Shown here: positions 1 through 8,839 of the stretch, in pieces
How positions within the stretch are numbered: position 1 is the stretch's first letter
Layout: the number at the start of each line of letters is the position of its first letter
Assembly (NCBI GenBank): GCA_001724995.1
Contig: MEFD01000014.1
Location: forward strand, 62,001 to 126,000
Direction of reading: 5' to 3'
Source of the DNA: Rubrivivax sp. SCN 71-131
GTDB lineage: Bacteria; Pseudomonadota; Gammaproteobacteria; Burkholderiales; Burkholderiaceae_C
Length of the DNA: 64,000 nt
Notes under the pieces: generated by a model
What the model was told of the DNA's origin: nothing
The model's database searches: none
The model's input: only the letters and a program-made list of their open reading frames with translations
Made by a program: the position numbers and the translations under genes

Positions 1-253
1 CGCGCCCGGGCTGCACCGGCTGGCCGCCGCCCTGGACTTGCGGCAGGTTGCGGTTGGCCGTCTCCATCGCGGTGGCCAGCGCCGCGGTGTTGGCGCCCGC
101 GCGATCGAGCAAGGCCTTCGGTCCGTCGGGCTGCTGCAGCATCGCCACCAGCAGGTGGCTGGGCTCGATGTAGGGGTTGTCGCGCGCGACGGCCAGGCTC
201 TGGGCGTCGGCGAGGGCCTGCTGGAAGGCGGTGGTCAGCTTGTCGAAGCGCAT
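1..253 (-). CDS. clpB: ClpB disaggregase, N-terminal part (cut by window edge)
   Basis: This is the first 84 residues of the Hsp100 ATPase ClpB, which works with DnaK/DnaJ in the cytoplasm to pull apart protein aggregates. The visible part is the Clp N domain, starting MRFDKLTTAFQ and containing the motif IEPSHLLVAMLQ. Both are typical of ClpB rather than ClpA. The start is fixed by a strong Shine-Dalgarno (GGAGGAT, minus strand, 261-267) seven bases before the ATG and by a heat-shock promoter just upstream. Both ATPase domains and the middle domain lie beyond the window edge. Confidence 0.93.
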   Translation of the reverse strand, partial: MRFDKLTTAFQQALADAQSLAVARDNPYIEPSHLLVAMLQQPDGPKALLDRAGANTAALATAMETANRNLPQVQGGGQPVQPGR

Positions 254-279
254 GGGCAAGATCCTCCGGTCTGCGGGGG

Positions 280-307
280 AAATGGGGCGCAGTGCCGCGG
301 TTTCAAG
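280..307 (-). promoter_or_regulatory. Sigma-32 (heat-shock) promoter of clpB
   Basis: Read on the minus strand, CTTGAAA (301-307) and CCCCATTT (280-287) are separated by 13 bases. This matches the RpoH consensus CTTGAAA-N11-16-CCCCATNT. The predicted start lies near 273, leaving a leader of about 20 bases that holds the GGAGGAT ribosome site. Heat-shock control of clpB is well established in proteobacteria, so site and gene agree. Confidence 0.8.
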
Positions 308-531
308 CGCGGGGATGGACCGTCCCGCGGCGGCAGAAGAAGCTCTCCGGGCGCATCGAGGGCTTCGTGGACTTCCGGCTGGAGTGGTTCGCGACCCGGC
401 GATCCAGCCGCTGACGGCGGGCGCACGACCGTCGTCACGGCACCGCCACCCTGCACGTCGGCCGCGTGCGCGTTGGGGGTGGGCCCGACCTGGGTGTTCC
501 GGCCGGACGTGGCAACGGAACAAGACGCATC
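308..531. other. Intergenic stretch with no recognised gene
   Basis: This lies between the clpB promoter and the arsR operator. No convincing gene, RNA or repeat was recognised. A 40-codon open frame (292-414, plus strand, GTG start) has unusually G/C-rich third positions but no recognisable product, and it overlaps the clpB promoter. Confidence 0.4.
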
Positions 532-532
532 T

Positions 533-564
533 TGCAATTCTTCAATCCATGTTGAACAATTGCA
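533..564. promoter_or_regulatory. arsR operator palindrome and likely promoter
   Basis: An inverted repeat with 13-base arms (TGCAATTCTTCAA at 533-545 and TTGAACAATTGCA at 552-564, one mismatch) flanks the six-base centre TCCATG. Its size and AT-rich character in a very GC-rich region fit an ArsR-family repressor site. A possible promoter lies inside it: TTGCAA (532-537), 17 bases, AACAAT (555-560). Transcription would then start at about 567, on the preferred arsR ATG. The palindrome is seen directly; ArsR as its binding partner is inferred from position. Confidence 0.75.
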
Positions 565-566
565 TC

Positions 567-905
567 ATGGAAAAGGGGACGGCCATCGCGGTGTTCGAGT
601 CGCTCGCCTCCGGCGTGCGGCTGGACGTGTTCCGTCTGCTGGTTCGGCATGCCCCCGAGGGACTCGTGGCCGGAGAGATCGCCGCCGCGCTCGAGTTGCC
701 GGCGACCAATCTTTCCTTCCACCTCAAGGCGCTGACCCAGTCCGGCCTTCTGGGCGTCACTCAGGAAGGGCGCTACCAGCGCTACCGCGCCAACCTGGCG
801 CTGATGGCCAGCTTGATCGGCTACCTCAGCGACGAATGCTGTGGCGGCAACCCCGGCGCCTGCCTGCCTGGGGCGGCGATGGCCGCCTGCACCGACTGCG
901 ATTGA
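567..905 (+). CDS. arsR: ArsR-family arsenic-responsive repressor
   Basis: This is a 112-residue winged-helix repressor of the ArsR/SmtB family that controls the downstream arsenic genes. The DNA-recognition helix lies around residues 45-60 (PATNLSFHLKALTQSGL). The C-terminus has the CCGGxPGxC motif (Cys91, Cys92, Cys99), the pattern of the Acidithiobacillus-type ArsR that binds As(III) through three clustered cysteines. Two more cysteines (108, 111) end the protein. An alternative ATG at 549 falls in the centre of the operator palindrome, so ATG 567 is preferred. Neither start has a clear Shine-Dalgarno, and the mRNA may be leaderless. Confidence 0.9.
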   Translation: MEKGTAIAVFESLASGVRLDVFRLLVRHAPEGLVAGEIAAALELPATNLSFHLKALTQSGLLGVTQEGRYQRYRANLALMASLIGYLSDECCGGNPGACLPGAAMAACTDCD

Positions 906-973
906 CGGCGCACGCGCCCACTCGTCACCCGACCGACCACCGCGCCTCTCCATCCGCCGCACCCCAACGCGCC

Positions 974-1492
974 ATGCTCAACGTCCTGTTCCTCTGCACC
1001 CACAACTCGGCCCGCAGCATCCTGTCCGAGGCCTTGCTCAACCACCTCGACGCGCAGTGCGCCATGCCCGGGCGCTTTCGCGCGTATTCCGCGGGCAGCA
1101 GCCCGCGCGCGGACCAGCAGCCGCATCCGATGGCGCTGGAGGTGCTGCAAAGCGCCGGCGTGTGCACCGAAGGCCTGCACAGCAAAGGCTGGGAGACGTT
1201 CTCGGCACCCGGTGCGCCCTCCATGGACCTGATCATCACGGTGTGCGACAACGCCGCGGGCGAGACCTGCCCCCTCTGGCCCGGCCACCCGGCGACGGCG
1301 CACTGGGGCTACCCCGATCCCGCGCAGGGCGATGCGCCCGATGCCCGCAAGCGCGAAGCCTTTCGCCAGACCCTGCATGCCATCCACCAGCGCCTGAAGC
1401 TGCTGATGAGCCTGCCCCCCGAAATGCTGCACGGAAACCTGTTGCAGCGCGCCGCACGCAGCCTGCCGTCGCCGTCTTCGATCCACCCCTGA
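974..1492 (+). CDS. arsC: Arsenate reductase, LMW-phosphatase type
   Basis: This 172-residue cytoplasmic enzyme reduces arsenate to arsenite so that the pump can export it. It belongs to the low-molecular-weight tyrosine phosphatase fold. The catalytic loop CTHNSAR (Cys8 to Arg14) sits directly after the first strand. A second cysteine pair (Cys91 and Cys99, in VCDNAAGETC) matches the redox relay of the LMW-PTP-type ArsC family, which draws electrons from thioredoxin or a related donor. It lies second in the ars operon, between arsR and arsD. The C-terminal 20 residues have no obvious function. Confidence 0.9.
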   Translation: MLNVLFLCTHNSARSILSEALLNHLDAQCAMPGRFRAYSAGSSPRADQQPHPMALEVLQSAGVCTEGLHSKGWETFSAPGAPSMDLIITVCDNAAGETCPLWPGHPATAHWGYPDPAQGDAPDARKREAFRQTLHAIHQRLKLLMSLPPEMLHGNLLQRAARSLPSPSSIHP

Positions 1493-1510
1493 ACCAACCG
1501 GAGATTCCCC

Positions 1511-1876
1511 ATGACCACCATCCAGGTGTTCGACCCTGCCCTGTGCTGCAGCAGCGGCGTCTGCGGCACCGACGTCGACCAGAGCCTCGTCGACTTCTCG
1601 GCCGATGCCGACTGGGCGCGCCAGAACGGTGTCCGCCTGGAGCGCTTCAACCTGGCCCATCAGCCCATGGCCTTTGCCGAGAGCGCACCGGTCAAGGCCT
1701 TCCTGGAGCGCGCGGGCCAGGAGGCACTGCCGCTCACGCTGGTCGATGGCCAGGTCGTGCTGGCGGGTCGCTACCCCTCGCGTGCCGACCTGGCGCGCTG
1801 GGCCGGGCTGGCCGTGCCCGCGGCGGCGGGGGCCGAATCCGCCGGCAGTTGCTGCTCGGGCGGCAACTGCGGCTGA
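1511..1876 (+). CDS. arsD: ArsD arsenite metallochaperone
   Basis: At 121 residues this is the usual ArsD length. ArsD carries As(III) or Sb(III) to the ArsA ATPase and can act as a weak repressor. The three metal-binding cysteines of the family are exactly placed at Cys12, Cys13 and Cys18. A vicinal C-terminal set (Cys114, Cys115, Cys120) matches the additional cysteines of known ArsD proteins. It lies 18 bases after arsC and 49 bases before arsA, its partner, with a GGAGA ribosome site in the arsC-arsD gap. Confidence 0.93.
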   Translation: MTTIQVFDPALCCSSGVCGTDVDQSLVDFSADADWARQNGVRLERFNLAHQPMAFAESAPVKAFLERAGQEALPLTLVDGQVVLAGRYPSRADLARWAGLAVPAAAGAESAGSCCSGGNCG

Positions 1877-1925
1877 AGTCTGCAACGCCTGCCCGCCGTC
1901 CGGTCCCTGCACCCCGCCCCTTGCC

Positions 1926-3723
1926 ATGCACTTTCTCGACCAGGCTCCCCGCTTCCTCTTCTTCACCGGCAAAGGCGGCGTGGGCAAGACCTCGCTCGCC
2001 TGCGCCACGGCCCTGCAGCTGGTGGCGCAGGGGCGTCGCGTGCTGCTGGTCAGCACCGACCCGGCCTCCAACGTCGGCCAGGTGTTCGGCCTCGCCATCG
2101 GCAACCATGTCACGCCCGTGCCCGGGGTGCCGGGCCTGGCGGCGCTGGAGATCGACCCGCAGGCCGCTGCGCAGGGCTACCGCGACCGCATCGTCGGCCC
2201 GGTGCGGGGCGTGCTGCCGGAGGCGGTGGTCAAGGGCATCGAGGAACAGCTCTCGGGCGCCTGCACCACCGAGATCGCGGCGTTCGACGAATTCACCGCG
2301 CTGCTGACCGACACGTCGCTGCACGCGCAGTACGAGCACATCCTGTTCGACACCGCGCCCACGGGCCACACCATCCGTCTGCTGCAGCTGCCCGGTGCCT
2401 GGAGCGGCTTCCTTGAATCGGGCAAGGGTGACGCCTCGTGCCTCGGGCCCCTGGCCGGACTGGAGAAGCAGCGCGAGCGCTACAAGGCCGCCGTCGACGC
2501 CCTGGCCGACCCGGCCCATACCCGGCTGGTGCTGGTGGCGCGGGCGCAGCCCGCAACGCTGCGCGAGGCTGCGCGCACCCATGCCGAGCTGGCCGCCCTC
2601 GGCCTGCGCCAGCAGTTCCTGGTGGTCAACGGCGTGCTGCCCCTGGCCGAAGGCGACGGCGACCCGCTGGCCGCTGCCGTGTGCCGGCGCGAGCAGGCTG
2701 CGCTGGCGGCCATGCCCGATGAACTGCGCGCCCTGCCCCTGGACCAGCTGCCGCTCAAGCCCTTCGACCTGGTGGGCATGGCCGCCTTGCGCCAGCTGCT
2801 CGATGCGGATTCGGCCATGCCCGCCGCCGCCGATGGCGGCGGTGACGGCGGCGGTGATGAAGCACCCGTGCCGCAGACGCCCCGCCTGTCCGCACTCGTC
2901 GACGAGGTCGCCCGGGACGGCCACGGCCTGGTGATGGTCATGGGCAAGGGCGGCGTGGGCAAGACCACGCTGGCCGCGGCAGTGGCCGTGGCGCTGGCGC
3001 GCCGGGGCCAAGAGGTGCATCTGACGACCTCCGACCCGGCGGCGCACCTGATGGCAACGCTCGATGGCACGCTCGCGCACCTGAGCGTGAGCCGCATCGA
3101 CCCGCACGAAGTCACCGAGCGCTACCGCCAGCAGGTGCTGGCCAGCAAGGGCGCCGGGCTGGACGCGGCCGGGCGCGCGCTGCTCGAAGAAGACCTGCGC
3201 TCGCCCTGCACCGAGGAGATCGCGGTGTTCCAGGCCTTCTCGCGCATCATCCGCGAGGCGGGCAGGAAGTTCGTGGTGATGGACACCGCGCCCACCGGGC
3301 ACACGCTGCTGCTGCTCGACGCCACCGGCGCCTATCACCGCGACATCGTGCGCCAGATGGGCGGCACGGGCGTGCACTTCACCACGCCCATGATGCAGCT
3401 GCAGGACCCGAAGCAGACCAAGGTGCTCATCGCCACCCTGGCGGAGACCACGCCGGTGCTGGAGGCGGCGAACCTGCAGGCCGACCTGCGCCGCGCCGGC
3501 ATCGAACCCTGGGCCTGGGTGGTGAACAACAGCGTGGCGGCGGCCCGCGCCACCTCGCCGTTGCTGCGGCGGCGTGCGCGCAACGAGCTGCGCGAGATCG
3601 AGGCCGTGGCCACGCGCCATGCGCAGCGCCTTGCCGTGGTGCCGCTGCTGGCCGAGGAACCCGTGGGCGTGCGGCGCCTGCTGGAACTGGCGGGCGATGT
3701 CCAGCCGACGTCCGGGGAACGCC

Positions 3724-3737
<14 letters not shown>
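1926..3737 (+). CDS. arsA: ArsA arsenite-stimulated ATPase
   Basis: ArsA energises arsenite export by coupling ATP hydrolysis to the membrane permease. The 603-residue protein has the classic two-halved layout. P-loops GKGGVGKT occur near residues 15-22 and 340-347, and each half has a DTAPTGHT signal. The As(III)-site cysteines are present near residues 113 (GACTTE), 171 (ASCLGP) and 428 (SPCTEE), matching Cys113, Cys172 and Cys422 of plasmid R773 ArsA. The ATG at 1926 puts the first P-loop at its usual distance from the N-terminus. The gene overlaps acr3 by 14 bases, suggesting coupled translation. Confidence 0.95.
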
Positions 3738-4836
<1,099 letters not shown>

Positions 4837-4840
4837 CCGC

Positions 4841-5407
4841 CTACAGCACCGTCCCCAGTCGCCGGTAGCGCCCGCCCTGGAACAGCAGCGGCGGCTCGTG
4901 GCTGTCCGCGAAGTGCAGCACGCGGCCGATGAAGAGCACGTGATCGCCGGCCTGCTGCTGCGACACGGTCGCGCACAGGAAGGTCGCCGCAGCGCCGACG
5001 AGCAGCGGCACGCCGTCGTCGCCGCACTGCCATGCGCCCGCGGCAAAGCGGTGCGCGTGGCGCGAGGCGAAGACGCGCGAGAGCTCGATCTGCGACTCCG
5101 CCAGCACGTTGACGGCAAAGCGCGGTGCGGCACGGAAGGCGGACAGGGTGGGGCTGGCCTCGCGCAGCGACCACAGCACCAGCGGCGGCTCGAGCGAGAG
5201 CGAGGCGAAGGAGTTCACCGTCAGCCCGACCGGAGCGCCACTCGGGTCGGCGGCGGTGACGAGGGTGACGCCGGTGGCAAAGCGCCCGAGCGCGTGGCGC
5301 AGGCGGTGCGGGTCGCTCGCCTGGGCCTCCTCGGCATGCGCGCTGGACGCAATCGGCGCGCCCGGCGGCGTCGGCGCGGCGCTCACGAAGGGCTTGCCGG
5401 CCGTCAT
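4841..5407 (-). CDS. Flavin reductase-like (FMN-binding split barrel) protein
   Basis: This 188-residue member of the flavin reductase domain family uses NAD(P)H to reduce FMN or FAD, often for a partner monooxygenase. Family features include RFATGVTLVTA, the GLTVNSFASLSLEPPLVLWSL core and a late GDHVLFIGRVLH. The first 30 residues are a low-complexity Ala/Pro extension. It overlaps moaE by four bases (ATGA) at the end of the molybdenum-cofactor run, so it is co-transcribed with it. No monooxygenase partner is nearby, so the substrate role is unknown. Confidence 0.8.
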   Translation of the reverse strand: MTAGKPFVSAAPTPPGAPIASSAHAEEAQASDPHRLRHALGRFATGVTLVTAADPSGAPVGLTVNSFASLSLEPPLVLWSLREASPTLSAFRAAPRFAVNVLAESQIELSRVFASRHAHRFAAGAWQCGDDGVPLLVGAAATFLCATVSQQQAGDHVLFIGRVLHFADSHEPPLLFQGGRYRRLGTVL

Positions 5408-5925
5408 CGACCCGTTCGGGCCGACGCCGCCGCGTTGCCGGCGCGGATGCCCCAGCGCGCCAGCGCCTCGTCGTCCTCGACGCGGGCGTCGACCCAGCGC
5501 GCGCCGTCGGCCGTGGCCTCCTTCTTCCAGAACGGCGCCTGCGTCTTCAGGTAGTCCATGAGGAATTCGCAGGCCTGGAACGCCGCTCCGCGGTTGGCTG
5601 CCGTCACCGCCACGAGCACGATCTGCTCCAGCGGCTGCATCGGGCCCACGCGGTGGATGACGCGCACCGCGCGGACGTCGAAGCGCGCCAGCGCCTCGTC
5701 GATCATCGCCTCGATCGCCTTCTCGGTCATGCCCGGGTAATGCTCGAGCTCGAGCGCCTGCACCTCGCCCGCGCCACCGGCGTTGCGGTCGCGCACGGTG
5801 CCGACGAAGCCGACGACGGCGCCCACCGCCGCATCACCCGCGCGCAAGGCCGCGATTTCGGCCGCGAGGTCGAAGTCGGCGCGCTGGATGCGCACGCGGG
5901 CGCCGGGCTTCACGGCGGCTCTCAA
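5404..5925 (-). CDS. moaE: Molybdopterin synthase large subunit MoaE
   Basis: MoaE is the catalytic subunit of molybdopterin synthase, which inserts two sulfurs into cyclic pyranopterin monophosphate. The 173-residue protein contains the conserved stretch GAVVGFVGTVRDRN, the HRVGPMQPLEQIVLVAV core and the active-site lysine region YLKTQAPFWKKE. The gene overlaps the end of moaD by four bases, so the two subunits are probably made together. It is slightly longer at the C-terminus than E. coli MoaE, with a low-complexity tail. Confidence 0.93.
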   Translation of the reverse strand: MRAAVKPGARVRIQRADFDLAAEIAALRAGDAAVGAVVGFVGTVRDRNAGGAGEVQALELEHYPGMTEKAIEAMIDEALARFDVRAVRVIHRVGPMQPLEQIVLVAVTAANRGAAFQACEFLMDYLKTQAPFWKKEATADGARWVDARVEDDEALARWGIRAGNAAASARTGR

Positions 5926-6173
5926 CCGCCGGTGACCGGCGGAAAGAAGGCGACCTCGGCACCTTCGTCGATGACGCGCGCCTCGTCCGCCATCGCCTGG
6001 TCGAGCGCGCCGCGCAGCGCGCGGTCGCGGCCCAGGCGCTCGGCGTGGGCACCGCCGCGGGCGATGAGCATGTCGCGCAGTTCGCCGAGCGTCGCTCCGG
6101 CGGGCATCTCCACGGTCTCCTCGGAGCCGAAGGCCTCGCGCAGCGAGGCGAAGTAGCGCACGCGCACCTTCAT
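5922..6173 (-). CDS. moaD: Molybdopterin synthase small subunit MoaD
   Basis: MoaD is the ubiquitin-like sulfur carrier of molybdopterin synthase. The 83-residue protein starts MKVRVRYFASLREAFG and ends in the required Gly-Gly, whose C-terminal carboxylate becomes the thiocarboxylate. The motif EVAFFPPVTGG is typical. Its ATG overlaps the moeA stop (ATGA), and its own stop overlaps the moaE start, giving a tightly coupled moeA-moaD-moaE unit. Confidence 0.95.
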   Translation of the reverse strand: MKVRVRYFASLREAFGSEETVEMPAGATLGELRDMLIARGGAHAERLGRDRALRGALDQAMADEARVIDEGAEVAFFPPVTGG

Positions 6174-7414
6174 CCGAGCAGCTCCAGGAAGGGCAGGAAG
6201 CGCACCATGTCGCCGCGCGCGATCGTCTGCCCGGCCGGGTTGTCGATCAGGCCGTCGCCCCAGACCGCGGAGCTGAGCACGCCCGAGCTCTGGTTGGCGT
6301 AGAGCTCGAGGCCGCCGGCGTCGTTGAAGCGCGCGCGCAGGAACTCGCGGCGGCGGTCGGCGCGCGGCCAGTCGAAGTCGGCGCGCGCGCGCAGGCCGCG
6401 CGGCTGCAGGGCGGCGGCCCCCTGCATGGCGCGCAGCACCGGGCTCACGGTGACCAGGAAGTTGACGAAGCAGGAGACCGGGTTGCCCGGCAGCCCCATG
6501 AACAGCGCCACCGAGCCGTCGTCGCAGCGCACGCCGCCGAAGGCCAGCGGCTTGCCGGGCTTGATCGCCACCTGCCAGTTCTCGATCCAGCCCTGCGCCT
6601 GCACGGCGGGGCGGATGTGGTCCTCCTCGCCGGTGGAGACGCCGCCCGAGGTGAGGATGAGGTCGTGGCCGATCGCCGCCTCGCGCAGCGCGGCGATGGT
6701 CGCCTCGCGGCGGTCGGGAACGATGCCGAAGTCGGTGATCTCGCAGCCCGCGGCCTGCAGCAGTCCGCGCAGCAGGTAGCGGTTGGAGTTGTAGATGGCG
6801 CCGGGCGGCAGCGGCTGCCCGGGCATCACGAGTTCGTCGCCGGTGGACATCAGCGCCACGCGCGGGCGGTGCACGACGGTCAGCGTGGCCGCGCCGACCG
6901 AAGCCGCCAGGCCCAGCGCCGCGGCCGACAGGCGCGACCCTTGCGCGAGCACCTCGGCGTCGCAGCGTATGTCCTCGCCGCGGCGGCGGATCCACTGCCC
7001 CGCACGCGGCACGGCGTTCACGCGCACGGCGCCCAGGCCCTCGCCCGCGAGGGCCTCGCAGTCCTCCTGCATCACCACCGCGTCCGCGCCGGCAGGGATC
7101 TGCGCACCGGTGAAGATGCGCGCCGCGCTGCCGCGGGCGAGCGGCTGCCCGACAGAGCCCGCGGGGATGCGCTGCGCCACCGCCAGCACGGCGCCCGGAG
7201 AAGCGACGTCGGCGGCATGCAGCGCATAGCCGTCCATCGAGGTGTTGTCGGCCGGAGGCACGTCCAGCGCGCTGCTCACCGGCACGGCCAGCACGCGGCC
7301 CAGCGCGTCGAAGGTCGAGACCGTCTCGGTCGCGGTGATGGCGTGCGCGCGCGCGCCGGCCACCAGGCGCTCCAGCACCGCGTCCAGGGGCATCAGGGGG
7401 CGTCGGTCGGCCAT
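6170..7414 (-). CDS. moeA: Molybdopterin molybdotransferase MoeA
   Basis: MoeA inserts molybdenum into adenylylated molybdopterin at the end of cofactor synthesis. The 414-residue protein shows the family hallmarks DNTSMDGYAL near residue 55, RIFTGAQIPAGADAVVMQE, RRRGEDI, the domain-3 signature LTSGGVSTGEED, and GLPGNPVS. It follows thrC by 15 bases on the minus strand and overlaps moaD. Mog, which makes the adenylylated substrate, is encoded far away at 47817-48422, and moaA at 17374-18513. Confidence 0.95.
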   Translation of the reverse strand: MADRRPLMPLDAVLERLVAGARAHAITATETVSTFDALGRVLAVPVSSALDVPPADNTSMDGYALHAADVASPGAVLAVAQRIPAGSVGQPLARGSAARIFTGAQIPAGADAVVMQEDCEALAGEGLGAVRVNAVPRAGQWIRRRGEDIRCDAEVLAQGSRLSAAALGLAASVGAATLTVVHRPRVALMSTGDELVMPGQPLPPGAIYNSNRYLLRGLLQAAGCEITDFGIVPDRREATIAALREAAIGHDLILTSGGVSTGEEDHIRPAVQAQGWIENWQVAIKPGKPLAFGGVRCDDGSVALFMGLPGNPVSCFVNFLVTVSPVLRAMQGAAALQPRGLRARADFDWPRADRRREFLRARFNDAGGLELYANQSSGVLSSAVWGDGLIDNPAGQTIARGDMVRFLPFLELLG

Positions 7415-7429
7415 CCTTGCCTCATCTAC

Positions 7430-8839
7430 TCAGCTGCAATGCGTCTCAATGTAGCGCTTGACCCGCTGCGCGTCAGCCGGCAGCACGCTGAAGCGCCGCG
7501 GCAGCTCCTCCAGCCCCTGCAGCGCCGCGGGGCGCTCGGGCTCGCGCCCCAGCGCCTCGCGCAGGGTGTCGGCGAACTTGGCCGGCAGCGCGGTCTCGAG
7601 CACCAGCATCGGCACGCCCTTGCGGCGGTGCTCGCGCGCCACCTTCAGGCCATCGGCGGTGTGGGGGTCGATCATCACGCCCAGGCGCCGCCAGGCGTCA
7701 CGGATCGTCGCCACGCGGTCGGCGTGGGTGCTCCTGCCCGAGACGAAGCCGTAGCCGGCCACGCGCGCGAACTCCGCTCCCTCGAGCGTGAAGCCCCCTT
7801 CGTGCGCGAGCAGGGGCCCGAAGAGGCCGGCGGTACGCACCGCGTCACGCTGCAGCAGGTCGAAGACGAAGCGCTCGAAGTTGCTCGCCTTGGAGATGTC
7901 CATCGACGGGCTCGAGGTCTCGAAGGTCTGGGCGCTGCCGCGCACGCGGTAGCGCCCGGTGCGGAAGAACTCGTCGAGGACGTCGTTCTCGTTGGTCGCC
8001 AGCACCAGCTGCTCGATCGGCAGCCCCATCATGCGCGCCACGTGGCCGGCACAGATGTTGCCGAAGTTGCCCGAAGGCACGGCGAAGCTCACGCGCTCGG
8101 CGTTGCCGCGCGTGGCCTGGAAGTAGCCAGCGAAGTAGTAGACCACCTGGGCCAGCAGCCGCGCCCAGTTGATCGAGTTGACGGTGCCGATGCGGTGCCG
8201 TCGCTTGAACTCGAGGTCGTTGCCCAGCGCCTTGACGATGTCCTGGCAATCGTCGAACACGCCTTCGATCGCCAGGTTGTGGATGTTGGCGTCCTGCAGG
8301 CTGAACATCTGCGCCTGCTGGAAGCTGCTCATGCGGCCGTGCGGGCTGAGCATGAACACGCGCACGCCCTGCTTGCCGCGCATCGCGTACTCGGCCGCGC
8401 TGCCGGTGTCGCCGCTGGTCGCGCCGAGGATGTTGAGCTCCTCGCCGCGGCGCCCGAGCTCGTACTCGAACAGGCGCCCGAGCAGCTGCATCGCCATGTC
8501 CTTGAAGGCCAGCGTCGGCCCGTTGGACAGGGCCTGCAGGTACAGGTCTTCCTCGAGCCGCACGAGCGGCGTGATGGCCTCGGTGCCGAAGGTCGCCTGG
8601 GTGTAGGTGGCGTGCGCGAGCCGCCGCAGGTCGGCCGCCGGAATGTCGTCGATGTAGAGCGCGAGGATCTCGTACGCGAGATCGGCATACGACAGGCCGC
8701 GCCAGCGCGAAAGCGTCGCCTCGTCGACCTGCGGGTAGTGTGTCGGCAGGTACAGGCCGCCATCGGGCGCCAGGCCCTCGAGCAGGATGTCGCAGAAGCC
8801 GCGCGGCGTGCCGTCGCCGCGGGTGCTGAGGTACTTCAA
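7430..8839 (-). CDS. thrC: Threonine synthase
   Basis: This enzyme converts O-phosphohomoserine to threonine using pyridoxal phosphate. The 469-residue protein begins at a TTG giving MKYLSTRGDG, the expected N-terminus of the longer gamma/betaproteobacterial ThrC type. The PLP lysine lies in TLAFKDMAMQLLG, and the glycine-rich phosphate loop is SGNFGNICAGHVA. The TTG overlaps the hom stop codon (TTGA). No ATG or GTG is available at the right place, so translation probably depends on coupling to hom. Confidence 0.95.
   Translation of the reverse strand: MKYLSTRGDGTPRGFCDILLEGLAPDGGLYLPTHYPQVDEATLSRWRGLSYADLAYEILALYIDDIPAADLRRLAHATYTQATFGTEAITPLVRLEEDLYLQALSNGPTLAFKDMAMQLLGRLFEYELGRRGEELNILGATSGDTGSAAEYAMRGKQGVRVFMLSPHGRMSSFQQAQMFSLQDANIHNLAIEGVFDDCQDIVKALGNDLEFKRRHRIGTVNSINWARLLAQVVYYFAGYFQATRGNAERVSFAVPSGNFGNICAGHVARMMGLPIEQLVLATNENDVLDEFFRTGRYRVRGSAQTFETSSPSMDISKASNFERFVFDLLQRDAVRTAGLFGPLLAHEGGFTLEGAEFARVAGYGFVSGRSTHADRVATIRDAWRRLGVMIDPHTADGLKVAREHRRKGVPMLVLETALPAKFADTLREALGREPERPAALQGLEELPRRFSVLPADAQRVKRYIETHCS

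Noticed and set aside
549..569. ATG 549 as the arsR start
   Set aside because: It lies in the middle of the operator palindrome, has no ribosome site and adds six non-conserved residues. ATG 567 fits the family start.
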